Positions 6,785 through 14,910 of a DNA stretch of 27,272 bases are shown in pieces. The notes below the pieces were generated by a model. The model had not been told where the DNA came from, did not search any database, and worked only from the letters and a program-made list of their open reading frames with translations. Source of the stretch: an uncultured bacterium (lineage in GTDB: Bacteria > Bacillota > Clostridia > Lachnospirales > Lachnospiraceae). Location: positions 1-27,272 of the forward strand of contig CALBJL010000040.1 in NCBI GenBank assembly GCA_937893485.1. The letters run 5' to 3'. A program made the position numbers and the translations under genes. The first letter of the stretch is position 1; each line of letters opens with the position of its first letter.

Positions 6785-7655
6785 TATTCTGTATCTGCTC
6801 CCTTACTTTCTCAATATCCGTCTTGAGATTGATGCCTGTATCGGAGATCGAGAGATCGTTAGATTTGGACAGGATCGTATTTGCCTCACGGTTCATCTCC
6901 TGTGCAATGAAATCCAGCTTGCGTCCCATACTGCCTCCGGCGAGAAGGACATCCTTCATGCCCTTTACATGGCTGCGCAGGCGTACCACCTCCTCATCCA
7001 CACAGATTTTATCGGCAAACAGTGTCACCTCGGTCGCAATCCGTCCCTCGTCGATCTGTGCGTCCTGTAAAAGATCCGCAATCTTTGTCTGCAGCTTGGT
7101 GCGGTACTCCGCAATAATCTGCGGCGAACGCTCCTCAATGTAATCTACATAGCCGTTCATCTGATCCAGCTTGGCGATGAGGTCATCCCGCAGATGCTCA
7201 CCCTCGCTGATCCGTGCCTCGACAAATTTCTCACAGGCACCGCGCACCGCTTTTTCCAGTACCGTCCACAGCTCCTTTTCGTCCGTATCCTCCTCTTCCA
7301 TCACAAATACTTCCGGATAGCGTGAAAGTGCACTCACACGAATGTCATTCTCCAGTCCAAACGTCTGCGCCATCTGTCTTAAGTATTCCAGATACTGTCC
7401 CGCCAGCTTTTCATTGTACTTGAGTGCAAAGCCTGTCTCGGACAGATCCTCATAGGATACAAATACATCCACCTTTCCACGCTCCATATACTCTTTGAGT
7501 ACGGTGCGGATCGAGCTTTCAAAAATACTGAGTTTCTTCGGCATCTTAACGCTGACATCCAGATAGCGGTGGTTGACAGCCTTGATCTCGACTGTCATTT
7601 TCCACTGACCGTCTGTCACTTCGCATCTTCCGAAGCCGGTCATGCTTTTTATCAT
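6777..7655 (-). CDS. yicC: YicC-family endoribonuclease
   Basis: The YicC/YloC family has been shown to be a set of endoribonucleases acting on RNA. The 292-residue protein has the N-terminal hallmark MIKSMTGFGR, the segment EIKAVNHRYLDV, and the conserved C-terminal DUF1732 region: GRKLDFIAQEMNREANTILSKS. The start at 7655 has GGAGG at ideal spacing (CCTCC at 7661-7665 on the plus strand), and MIKSMTGFGR is the standard beginning. The longer reading from 7670 is disfavoured. It is the first gene of the minus-strand run that continues through remA, gmk and rpoZ. Confidence 0.95.
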   Translation of the reverse strand: MIKSMTGFGRCEVTDGQWKMTVEIKAVNHRYLDVSVKMPKKLSIFESSIRTVLKEYMERGKVDVFVSYEDLSETGFALKYNEKLAGQYLEYLRQMAQTFGLENDIRVSALSRYPEVFVMEEEDTDEKELWTVLEKAVRGACEKFVEARISEGEHLRDDLIAKLDQMNGYVDYIEERSPQIIAEYRTKLQTKIADLLQDAQIDEGRIATEVTLFADKICVDEEVVRLRSHVKGMKDVLLAGGSMGRKLDFIAQEMNREANTILSKSNDLSISDTGINLKTDIEKVREQIQNIE

Positions 7656-7750
7656 AAAAACCTCCAACACACCGGACAGGAAAGTACCTGCCCTGAATCG
7701 TTCTGACCATGCATCACCATTTCCCCATATAGGTATGCATAGCTATTGCT

Positions 7751-7779
7751 ATTATAAGTCAAAGATTGGTATTCGTCAA
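7751..7779 (-). promoter_or_regulatory. Sigma-A-type promoter for yicC-remA-gmk-rpoZ
   Basis: On the minus strand, TTGACG (7779-7774) is followed after exactly 17 bases by a perfect TATAAT (7756-7751). It lies about 95 bases upstream of yicC. It is back-to-back with the rqcH promoter, and the two -35 boxes are 15 bases apart. Confidence 0.8.
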
Positions 7780-7794
7780 ATAAAAATGTCTTTA

Positions 7795-7824
7795 TTGACT
7801 TTGTGTGTAGTATTCCATTAGAAT
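7795..7824 (+). promoter_or_regulatory. Sigma-A-type promoter for rqcH
   Basis: TTGACT (7795-7800) and TAGAAT (7819-7824) are separated by 18 bases and lie about 38 bases upstream of the rqcH ATG. GGAGG at 7849-7853 provides the ribosome binding site. Confidence 0.7.
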
Positions 7825-7861
7825 AGGTAAGATAATAAGAACCAGCTAGGAGGACAATCTG

Positions 7862-9609
7862 ATGGCTTTTGACGGAATTGTCGTTGCAAATATTATAAAA
7901 GAATTAAAATCAACCGTTCAGGGCGGCAGGATCAGCAAGATCGCGCAGCCGGAAAGCGATGCACTGCTGCTCACGATCAAGGGTGCAAGCGGTCAGCACC
8001 GCCTGCTCTTATCCGCCAGCGCTTCGCTGCCGTTTGTGTATCTGACCGCCACGAACCGCCCCAGCCCCATGACCGCTCCGAATTTCTGTATGCTGCTGCG
8101 CAAATTTATTGCAAACGGAAAGATCACGGATATCACACAGCCGGGGTTAGAGCGCATTATCCACTTTGACATCGAGCATCTCGACGAACTTGGCGATCTG
8201 CGCCAAAAACGCCTGATCGTCGAACTAATGGGAAACACAGCAATATCATTTTCTGTGAAGACAGCGGACGCATCATCGACAGCATCAAGCATATCCCGGC
8301 ATCGGTCAGCTCTGTGCGTGAGGTGCTCCCCGGACGGGACTATTTTATTCCGAACACACAGGAAAAATCCGACCCGCTCACAGCGACTCCGGAAACGATC
8401 GTGCAGGATGCCTGCAACCGCCCCGCTACACTCGCAAAAGCATTTTATCTGACCTATACCGGTATCAGCCCAACCGTCGCAAATGAGGTATGCCACCGCG
8501 CCGGTCTGGACGCGGATGCACATACAGACAGTATAAGCGCGGATGAAAAGCTGCATCTTGCTAATGAATTTTTCTGGCTGATCTCCGACATCAAAGAAGA
8601 AAAATTTGAGCCGTGCATGATCAAAAAAGGCGCTGAACCGATTGAATTCTCTGCGATCAATCTGCGTGAGTACAGCGATTATCCGGATTATACGTGCGAG
8701 CACTATGATTCCATCTGTGAGGTGCTCGAACGTTTCTATGCGGACAAGGATCTCTACACCCGTATCCGCCAGAAATCTGTCGATCTGCGCCGCGTCGTCA
8801 ACACGGCACTTGAACGCGATGTGAAAAAGCTCTCCTTACAGCAAAAACAGCTCAAGGATACTGAAAAACGCGAAAAATACAAGGTATACGGCGAGCTGCT
8901 GCAGGCATACGGCTACGGTGTCGAAGAAGGGGCAAAAAAGCTCGAGGCGCTCAACTATTATACGAACGAGATGATTACGATTCCGCTCGACCCACAGCTC
9001 AGCGCGCAGGAAAACGCCCAGAAATATTTTGCGAAATACAACAAGCTCAAGCGCACCTATGAGGCGCTCTTAGCGCTCACCGTCGAGGTACAGAATGAGA
9101 TCACCTACCTCGAATCGGTCGCAAATTCACTTGATATTGCTGTCACGGAGGAAGATCTGGCTGCGATCAAGGAAGAACTGACTGGCAGCGGCTTTATCAA
9201 AAAGCATTCACAGAAAAAAGGCGCGCGCACTGCAAAGAGCAAGCCGTTCCACTACCGCAGCAACGATGGTTTTGACATTTTTGTCGGCAAAAACAATCTG
9301 CAGAACGAAGAACTGACGTTCAAGGTCGCAAACGGTGGAGACTGGTGGTTTCACGCAAAGGGAATGCCCGGCTCACACGTAATCGTAAAAACAGAAGGAA
9401 AAGAGCTGCCCGACCGCACGTTTGAAGAAGCAGCACGTCTCGCCGGTTACTATTCCAAGGGACGCGGTGTCGATAAGCTCGAAATTGATTATTTACAACG
9501 GAAAAATGTGAAAAAACCGAATGGTTCCGCGCCCGGCTTTGTCGTTTATTATACGAATTATTCCATGACGATACACACGGATATTTCCGATATTCCATTT
9601 GTTGAATAA
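7862..9609 (+). CDS. rqcH: RqcH / NFACT ribosome quality-control protein, frame broken
   Basis: RqcH binds stalled 50S subunits carrying peptidyl-tRNA and directs addition of C-terminal alanine tails that mark the stalled peptide for degradation. Older annotations call it a fibronectin-binding protein. The NFACT-N domain starts MAFDGIVVANIIKEL. Coiled-coil helices fill about residues 290-440, and the C-terminal NFACT-R domain has DWWFHAKGMPGSHVIV. One frame runs from 7862 to near 8233. It then turns to nonsense after LIVELMG, while the next frame continues at once with HSNIIFCEDSGRIIDS. Adding one A to the AAA at 8233-8235 restores the family motif ELMGKHSNIIF and gives about 582 residues, the normal length. 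This suggests a one-base deletion, whether real or a sequence error. The tRNA-contacting Asp-Arg pair of B. subtilis (97-98) appears here as Glu-Arg. Confidence 0.92.
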
Positions 9610-9627
9610 TTTAGAAAAACCTGCTAC

Positions 9628-9656
9628 GTTTATTTTTGTTTTCTCCTCACATACTA
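9628..9656 (+). promoter_or_regulatory. Candidate sigma-G promoter for the spore-protein gene
   Basis: CATACTA (9650-9656) fits the sigma-G -10 consensus CATnhTA exactly. GTTTA (9628-9632), 17 bases upstream, fits the -35 GHATR in four of five positions. It lies about 68 bases before a gene of the class sigma-G classically controls in the forespore. Confidence 0.5.
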
Positions 9657-9663
9657 TGTGTAC

Positions 9664-9683
9664 CAACAGCAGACAAGCTGTTG
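9664..9683 (+). other. Hairpin in the 5' leader of the spore-protein gene
   Basis: CAACAGC (9664-9670) and GCTGTTG (9677-9683) form a perfect 7-base-pair stem with a 6-base loop. No T-run follows, so it is unlikely to terminate rqcH transcription. If transcription starts just after the sigma-G-like -10 element, the hairpin would sit near the 5' end of the message. A stabilising role there is inference. Confidence 0.5.
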
Positions 9684-9723
9684 TTCAAATACAAAAGCGA
9701 ATTTACCAAGGAGGAAACGCATC

Positions 9724-9927
9724 ATGTCAAACAACAACAATAAAACTTCCGTTCCCGAAGCAAAAGAGGCTATGAACCGTTTCAAATATGAGGTGGCAAG
9801 TGAGCTGGGTGTGCCCTTAAAGGATGGCTACAACGGTGATCTGACTTCCAGACAGAATGGATCTGTCGGCGGTTATATGGTCAAGAAGATGATCGAGGCA
9901 CAGGAAAAACAGATGGCAGGCAAGTAA
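9724..9927 (+). CDS. Alpha/beta-type small, acid-soluble spore protein
   Basis: A 67-residue SASP. These proteins coat spore DNA in the dormant core, shift it toward an A-like form and protect it from UV and heat. They are later degraded by the GPR protease on germination. The conserved region spans nearly the whole chain: AMNRFKYEVASELGVPL, the linker KDGYNGDLTSRQNGSVGG, and YMVKKMIEAQEKQ. The GPR cleavage region is around YEVASELG. The ATG at 9724 follows AAGGAGG at ideal spacing. A sigma-G-like promoter and a leader hairpin precede it, and a strong terminator follows. The gene is good evidence for an endospore former. Confidence 0.95.
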   Translation: MSNNNNKTSVPEAKEAMNRFKYEVASELGVPLKDGYNGDLTSRQNGSVGGYMVKKMIEAQEKQMAGK

Positions 9928-9952
9928 ACCAACATCAAAAGAAAAACAACAA

Positions 9953-9996
9953 AAAAAGTGCGCTTACCGCAGATTACTGCGGCAGGCGCACTTTTT
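9953..9996. terminator. Bidirectional intrinsic terminator between the spore-protein gene and recG
   Basis: A5 and GTGCGC (9953-9963) pair with GCGCAC and T5 (9986-9996). Inside is a second stem, CCGCAG (9967-9972) with CTGCGG (9977-9982), and a 4-base loop. The A-run on one side and T-run on the other let it act on both converging transcripts. Confidence 0.88.
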
Positions 9997-10012
9997 ACAT
10001 ATCATGATCAAA

Positions 10013-12076
10013 CTATAAGCTGAGCGTCACATCGCCCCGCTCAAAGATCTCCCTCATTTTGATCTTTAAATTAACGTGTTCTTCTGCCTCCAGTGACGGA
10101 TCAACCTCAAGAATTCGTTTTACCTCATCGGATGCCTGATTCAGCACACGCGCATCCGTATAAATATCTGCAATCAGGAAACTCAAATCGCCCGCCTGAC
10201 GGATACCGAAAAAGTCACCCGGTCCGCGCAGCTTCAGATCCTCCGATGCAATGAAAAATCCATCATTGGATTTGTTTAAGATCTCCAGCCGGTTCTTCGC
10301 GCGATCTGAATCCGATGCGTTCATCATAATGCAATACGACTGTGCCTCACCGCGCCCGACGCGGCCGCGCAGCTGGTGCAGCTGTGCCAGCCCGAACCGG
10401 TCTGCGTTCTCGATCATCATAACCGTTGCATTCGGGACGTTGACACCTACCTCGATGACCGTCGTGGACACAAGAATATCGGTCTTGTGCTCCTTAAAAT
10501 CCTCCATGATCTGATTTTTCTCTGCCGCCTTCATTTTGCCGTGCAGACAGGCGATGCGCACATCGGACGATAGCTGTGCGCGCAGCCGGTCGGTATAGTC
10601 CGTCACGTTGTTTGCATCCAGATTCTCCGATGCCTCCACAAGCGGACAGATAATATACGCCTGATGCCCCGCCGCGACCTCTTTTTCCAGAAATGCATTT
10701 GCCTTTGTGCGGTAATCCTCACCGACGACACAGTTTTTGATCGGAAGTCTCGTGGCAGGTACTTCATCCATCACCGAAATATCCATATCACCGTATAAAA
10801 TAATCGCCAATGTGCGCGGAATCGGTGTCGCACTCATGACAAGGATATGCGGAGACTGCCCTTTTTCAGCAAATGTCTCCCTCTGACGGACACCGAACCG
10901 GTGCTGCTCGTCTGTGATGACAAGCGCCAGCCGCTCATACGATACCTGCTCCTGAATGAGCGCATGTGTGCCGATAATGAGTGCGTCCGTGTGTTCCGCG
11001 ATCGCCGCCCGCGCCTCGCGTTTCTGCTTTGCGGTCATAGAACCCGTGAGCAGCACGATCGTCTTTTGAATACCGAACCGCTCACACAACTCCAGAAACG
11101 ACTGCTCATGCTGCTTTGCCAGCACCTCGGTCGGAGCCATGATCGCCGACTGGCAGCCCTGATCCGACACATACAGCATCGCTAAAAACGCAACGATCGT
11201 CTTACCGCTGCCGACATCCCCCTGTATGAGCCGCTGCATCAGTGTCTCACCCTGTAAATCGCGCAGCACTTCGTTCAATGTGCGCTGCTGCGCGCCAGTC
11301 AGTGCATACGGCAGCTGCCTGATATACGCCTGCAGATCATCCACCGTAAAATCATAGGGATTTTTCTGTTTTTCCTCGCCGCGCTTCTGGAGCTGCATCG
11401 TCATCAGAAACAGGAAAAACTCATCAAACACGAGCCTGCGTCGCGCACAGATCAGCGCTTCTTTTGATTCCGGAAAATGAATCTGCTCCAGCGCATAGTT
11501 ATACTCCGCGAGCTCGTATTTTTCACGGATACCGGTCGGCAGATAGTCAAAAAAGCTGTCACACGACTGTAAGGCATAGCGGATCGTCTTACATAAAAAA
11601 CGGTTTGTGATCCCACGGGTCAGCGCATAGACCGGCTGCATGGATTCCTCAATCGCAGCATAGTCCTCCGGTGAAAACAGCGCCGGCTGCTCCATGTGCC
11701 AGACACCGTTTTTGTCGGTCACTTTGCCGTACAGGATCACAGTTTTTCCCTTTTTCAGCCCATTGGCAATGTACGGCAGCCGAAACCAGATCGCTTCGAG
11801 CTCTTTCCCCTCACAGCTGCTCTTTAACACCGTGATCGTCATCGCACGGGTACGGCGCATCACCGCAGCACGCGTGACCGGGACAATCACAGCCGCCGTC
11901 TGTATATTTTTTGCTTCTGTTAATTCATTGATCTGCGCAGCGCGTGGATATGTCACATAATCCCTCGGAAAATGAAGGAGTATATCACCTACGGTGTATA
12001 CTCCCATTTTCTGTAACAAATTTTCCGTTTTCTCGCCCACGCCCTTTACTCCACGAATCGGTGCAGTCAGTTCCAT
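10013..12076 (-). CDS. recG: ATP-dependent DNA helicase RecG
   Basis: RecG remodels stalled replication forks and D-loops and branch-migrates Holliday junctions. Visible features are an N-terminal helix-hairpin-helix-like start (APIRGVKGVGEKTENLL), the OB-fold wedge region, Walker A GDVGSGKT (about residues 286-293), motif II DEQH (about 389-392), motif III SATPIPRTL (about 415-423), a helicase C-terminal domain with QLRGRVGRG, and the RecG C-terminal LKLRGPGDFFGIRQ. I chose the ATG at 12076 (687 residues) because GGGAG lies 8 bases upstream; the ATG at 12091 has no Shine-Dalgarno sequence. It follows fakA by about 29 bases, matching the Bacillus yloU-yloV-recG neighbourhood. Confidence 0.96.
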   Translation of the reverse strand: MELTAPIRGVKGVGEKTENLLQKMGVYTVGDILLHFPRDYVTYPRAAQINELTEAKNIQTAAVIVPVTRAAVMRRTRAMTITVLKSSCEGKELEAIWFRLPYIANGLKKGKTVILYGKVTDKNGVWHMEQPALFSPEDYAAIEESMQPVYALTRGITNRFLCKTIRYALQSCDSFFDYLPTGIREKYELAEYNYALEQIHFPESKEALICARRRLVFDEFFLFLMTMQLQKRGEEKQKNPYDFTVDDLQAYIRQLPYALTGAQQRTLNEVLRDLQGETLMQRLIQGDVGSGKTIVAFLAMLYVSDQGCQSAIMAPTEVLAKQHEQSFLELCERFGIQKTIVLLTGSMTAKQKREARAAIAEHTDALIIGTHALIQEQVSYERLALVITDEQHRFGVRQRETFAEKGQSPHILVMSATPIPRTLAIILYGDMDISVMDEVPATRLPIKNCVVGEDYRTKANAFLEKEVAAGHQAYIICPLVEASENLDANNVTDYTDRLRAQLSSDVRIACLHGKMKAAEKNQIMEDFKEHKTDILVSTTVIEVGVNVPNATVMMIENADRFGLAQLHQLRGRVGRGEAQSYCIMMNASDSDRAKNRLEILNKSNDGFFIASEDLKLRGPGDFFGIRQAGDLSFLIADIYTDARVLNQASDEVKRILEVDPSLEAEEHVNLKIKMREIFERGDVTLSL

Positions 12077-12105
12077 AGCCGTTACTCCCATCGATTTCTA
12101 ATTGA

Positions 12106-13797
12106 TTACTCGACAGATAAAATATAATAGTACACCGGCTGTCCGCCGTTGTTTACCTCAACCTCGATATCCGCATACTTCTCCTGCAGCTTTTCTGCCA
12201 GTGCAGATGCATCCTCCCCGGATACTTCTTCGCCGTAATACAGGCTGATAATACCGCTCTCGTCAGTCACGAGCTGATCAACCATATCAATCAGAGTCTG
12301 CTCCATATCAGCGCCCACGGACAAAATACCGGCATCTCCGATGCCCATATAGTCGTTCTCCTTGATCTCCTTACCGTCAATATTGGTATCACGCACCGCA
12401 TAGGTGATCTGTCCGCTCTTGACATTTGCCAGCTCCTCGGTCATGCGCTTGGCATTTTCTTCGGCAGGCTGCTCCGGAATGTAGTTGATCAGTGCCGTGA
12501 TGCCCTGCGGAATCGTCTTTGTCGGAATGACATAGATCGTCTTGTCCTCCGTCAGGGAAGCTGCCTGATTTGCCGCGAGGATTATATTTTTATTGTTCGG
12601 CAGGACAAAAATATTCTTTGCCGGTACTTTATCGATCGCACGGAGAATGTCCTCCGTGCTCGGATTCATCGTCTGACCGCCCTCGATGATCACATCGACT
12701 CCGAGACCGCTGAAGATCTCACTCAGTCCCTTTCCTGCTGACACGCTGATAAAGCCCATATCCTTCCACTCTGTGGCAGGTGCCGGCTGCTCCCCGGCTG
12801 CCTGCTGTGCGGCTACCTTTTCCGCATCCTTGATCAGACGCTCCTGATGCTCCTCACGCATGTTGTCGATCTTGATCTTGCTGAGCGAGCCGTGTGTGAG
12901 TGCCTCCTGAATCGCCAGACCCGGGTCATTGGTATGTACATGGGTCTTTACGATCTCATCGTCTGCCACTACAACGATCGAATCGCCGATAGAGGTCAAA
13001 AACTCCTTGTACTTTGCAATCTGTGCGTCACTGAGCGGATGATTTAAAACGATAATAAACTCGGTACAATAGCCAAACTTGATCTCAGCCTCTGTCTCTG
13101 CAGAGATCTTTGTGATACCGCTGGCAGCTGTCTTGTCAGCCTCAAAGCTGCTGTAATCGATCTCCTTGCCCATCAGTGCATCATATGCACCCTGTAAAAC
13201 AACGACCAGACCCTGTCCGCCGGAATCCACAACGCCTGCCTGCTTCAATACCGGCAGCATCTCCGGTGTCTTTTTCAGCACGCGCTCTGCCTCATCAATC
13301 ACGGCGCGGATAAATACGCACAGATCATCGGTCTCCTCAACCATGTCGATCGCTTTGTCGGCAACACCTCTCGCCACGGTGAGAATCGTACCCTCCTTCG
13401 GCTTCATAACTGCCTTGTAGGCGGTCTCGACCGCCTTGTCACATGCCTCGGCAAGAACGACGGTATCAATCGTGTCATAAGCTGCGATCACCTTTGTAAA
13501 GCCACGGAAAAGCTGTGATAAGATAACACCGGAATTTCCTCTGGCACCGCGCAGGGAACCGGACGAAATTGCCTTTGCAACAGATTTCATGGTTGTTTTT
13601 TCAAGGCTGCCCACTTCCTTAGCGGCAGAAAGGATCGTCATGGACATATTTGTTCCGGTATCACCATCCGGCACGGGGAACACGTTTAATTCATTGATCC
13701 ATTCCTTTTTTGCCTCCAGATTATGCGCACCTGCGAGAAACATCTTCGCCAACAGCTCTGCATTGATCTTTTCTATACTTTGCACAGTTTGTCCCAC
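12106..13797 (-). CDS. fakA: FakA-type fatty acid kinase (DAK2/DegV-linked YloV family)
   Basis: In Firmicutes this family, earlier called YloV or DAK2 phosphatase, is the ATP-binding subunit of fatty acid kinase. It phosphorylates fatty acids presented by a FakB (DegV) protein so that they can enter phospholipid synthesis. The N-terminal DhaL domain has the nucleotide/Mg signature NVFPVPDGDTGTNM (residues 38-51) and SLRGARGNSGVILSQ (81-95). Middle and C-terminal domains follow, with a normal total of 563 residues. The partner FakB is not in this window. The start has AGGAGG-type sequence just upstream, and the gene lies 13 bases after the Asp23-family gene. Confidence 0.88.
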   Translation of the reverse strand: MGQTVQSIEKINAELLAKMFLAGAHNLEAKKEWINELNVFPVPDGDTGTNMSMTILSAAKEVGSLEKTTMKSVAKAISSGSLRGARGNSGVILSQLFRGFTKVIAAYDTIDTVVLAEACDKAVETAYKAVMKPKEGTILTVARGVADKAIDMVEETDDLCVFIRAVIDEAERVLKKTPEMLPVLKQAGVVDSGGQGLVVVLQGAYDALMGKEIDYSSFEADKTAASGITKISAETEAEIKFGYCTEFIIVLNHPLSDAQIAKYKEFLTSIGDSIVVVADDEIVKTHVHTNDPGLAIQEALTHGSLSKIKIDNMREEHQERLIKDAEKVAAQQAAGEQPAPATEWKDMGFISVSAGKGLSEIFSGLGVDVIIEGGQTMNPSTEDILRAIDKVPAKNIFVLPNNKNIILAANQAASLTEDKTIYVIPTKTIPQGITALINYIPEQPAEENAKRMTEELANVKSGQITYAVRDTNIDGKEIKENDYMGIGDAGILSVGADMEQTLIDMVDQLVTDESGIISLYYGEEVSGEDASALAEKLQEKYADIEVEVNNGGQPVYYYILSVE

Positions 13798-13810
13798 TTG
13801 TCTTGTCCTC

Positions 13811-14170
13811 CTAATCGATTACCCGTACGCCTTCTACGGAAATATTGATCTTTTTTATTTTCATGCCGGTGAATTCCTCCACACGGTATTTTACTGTCTC
13901 TGTCAGATTATCCGCAACGGTAAAGATACTTACACCATATGACACAATCACGTGGAAATCAATACTGATCTCATTCGCATCATCGACCGTCACATTGATG
14001 CCGTGTGAGAGATAATCTTTCTTTAACAGCTTTACAAGACCATCCTTCATATTTACCGCAGCCATACCTACGATGCCGAAACATTCCACTGCAACAGAAC
14101 CGGCATAGGTAGCGATCACTTCCGGGTCAATGGTAACAGTACCTAAAGAATTGGTTAATTGTCCATTCAT
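13811..14170 (-). CDS. Asp23/Gls24 family envelope stress protein (YloU-like)
   Basis: A 119-residue protein of the Asp23 (DUF322) family. These are cytosolic or membrane-associated proteins linked to envelope and alkaline stress, without a defined enzymatic activity. Recognisable segments are GTVTIDPEVIATYAGSVAVE, VECFGIVGMA, VDVHV-like IDFHVIVSYGVSI, and the terminal KINISVEGVRV. I place the start at the ATG at 14170, which has GGAGG 7 bases upstream; a TTG two codons earlier is less likely. The order Asp23-fakA-recG, divergent from rpmB, matches B. subtilis yloU-yloV and supports the assignment. Confidence 0.9.
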   Translation of the reverse strand: MNGQLTNSLGTVTIDPEVIATYAGSVAVECFGIVGMAAVNMKDGLVKLLKKDYLSHGINVTVDDANEISIDFHVIVSYGVSIFTVADNLTETVKYRVEEFTGMKIKKINISVEGVRVID

Positions 14171-14326
14171 AGTCAAACCTCCATATCATCATTCGGCACA
14201 TCAAAAACATATACCAAAAACACAGTTTCCCAACATACAATGTACCGTAGTCTATCTTATTCTATACCATCTACCGGAAAAAAGAAACACATATTTGATT
14301 TATTTGCAATTTTTTTCAATTTATTC

Positions 14327-14355
14327 TTGCATTGCCTATTTATATCTGATAAAAT
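14327..14355 (+). promoter_or_regulatory. Sigma-A-type promoter for rpmB
   Basis: TTGCAT (14327-14332) and TAAAAT (14350-14355) are separated by 17 bases and lie about 70 bases upstream of the L28 start. The surrounding 14171-14423 gap is AT-rich and must also hold the promoter of the divergent Asp23-fakA-recG genes. I see only a weak candidate for that one, a TATAGAAT-like -10 on the minus strand near 14262. Confidence 0.7.
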
Positions 14356-14423
14356 GTCCTAGTATGAGTTTGGAGAATATCGCTCTGAACTAATTTTGGA
14401 AACCAGACAAGGAGGTGCAAGTC

Positions 14424-14609
14424 ATGGCAAAGTGTGCAGTATGTGGAAAAGGCGCTCATTTTGGAAACAATGTGAGCCATTCTCATAGAAGATCAAACAG
14501 AATGTTCAAGTCAAACATCAAGTCTGTTCGTTGCGTAGTAAACGGAGGAACAAAGACACAGTATGTTTGCGCTAGATGTCTGAAGTCAGGAAAAGTTGAG
14601 CGCGCATAG
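14424..14609 (+). CDS. rpmB: 50S ribosomal protein L28
   Basis: L28 is a small protein of the large ribosomal subunit. The 61-residue protein begins MAKCAVCGKGAHFGNNVSHS, with the typical core SHRRSNRMFKSNIKSVR. It is a zinc-ribbon (C+) form: CxxC at C4/C7 and CxxC at C49/C52, with one extra cysteine at C37. The ATG at 14424 follows GGAGGTG at good spacing. It has its own promoter and a strong terminator, so it is probably monocistronic. Confidence 0.97.
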   Translation: MAKCAVCGKGAHFGNNVSHSHRRSNRMFKSNIKSVRCVVNGGTKTQYVCARCLKSGKVERA

Positions 14610-14645
14610 TTCTCTCTTTTACGTTTGAATGATATTTTATGAATC

Positions 14646-14679
14646 AAAAAAAGAAGCTGACAGCGTTCAGCTTCTTTTT
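14646..14679. terminator. Bidirectional intrinsic terminator after rpmB
   Basis: GAAGCTGA (14653-14660) pairs with TCAGCTTC (14667-14674) around a 6-base loop. A7 lies on the left and T5 on the right, so the stem can extend and can terminate both rpmB and the long minus-strand cluster arriving from the right. Confidence 0.9.
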
Positions 14680-14719
14680 ATTTTCTTTTTAATTATTTCC
14701 GGACGAAACGGGCAGGCTC

Positions 14720-14860
14720 TCAGCCGCAGCAAAATAGCTCATACCCGATCAAAAGCAGTATGCCGCTGATAATGACGAGAACGACTGCACTCTCGATAAA
14801 TAACGTAATCAGCATACCGACTGCTATACAAAAAAACGAATATCCGATCAATCTACGCAT
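14720..14860 (-). CDS. 46-residue hydrophobic membrane peptide
   Basis: A small reading frame with a clear ribosome binding site: GGAGG lies 9 bases before the ATG at 14860. It encodes a protein that starts MRRLIGYSFF and ends LLIGYELFCCG. It has two hydrophobic stretches (about residues 5-22 and 25-41) joined by a short acidic turn (IES), so it probably forms a membrane hairpin, with two basic residues at the N-terminus. It lies 50 bases after the YtfJ/GerW gene and just before the shared terminator, so it looks like the last gene of the cluster. I do not recognise a family and propose no function. Confidence 0.65.
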   Translation of the reverse strand: MRRLIGYSFFCIAVGMLITLFIESAVVLVIISGILLLIGYELFCCG

Positions 14861-14910
14861 CGCTGTTGTCCTCCATATACTATAGTATATGCCGGATCTT
14901 ACGGTTATGC

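Noticed and set aside
7993..8703. Minus-strand frame of 236 codons across rqcH
   Set aside because: It spans the rqcH frame break and covers conserved rqcH codons on the other strand; no motif is visible. The frame break does not create a real gene here.
12106..13797. Dihydroxyacetone kinase
   Set aside because: The DhaL-like domain is present, but length, C-terminal domains and the Asp23-recG neighbourhood fit FakA/YloV rather than glycerone metabolism.
14171..14423. Riboswitch or ribosomal-protein leader before rpmB
   Set aside because: The region is AT-rich with no stable extended stems apart from promoter elements; I see nothing that fits a known leader class.
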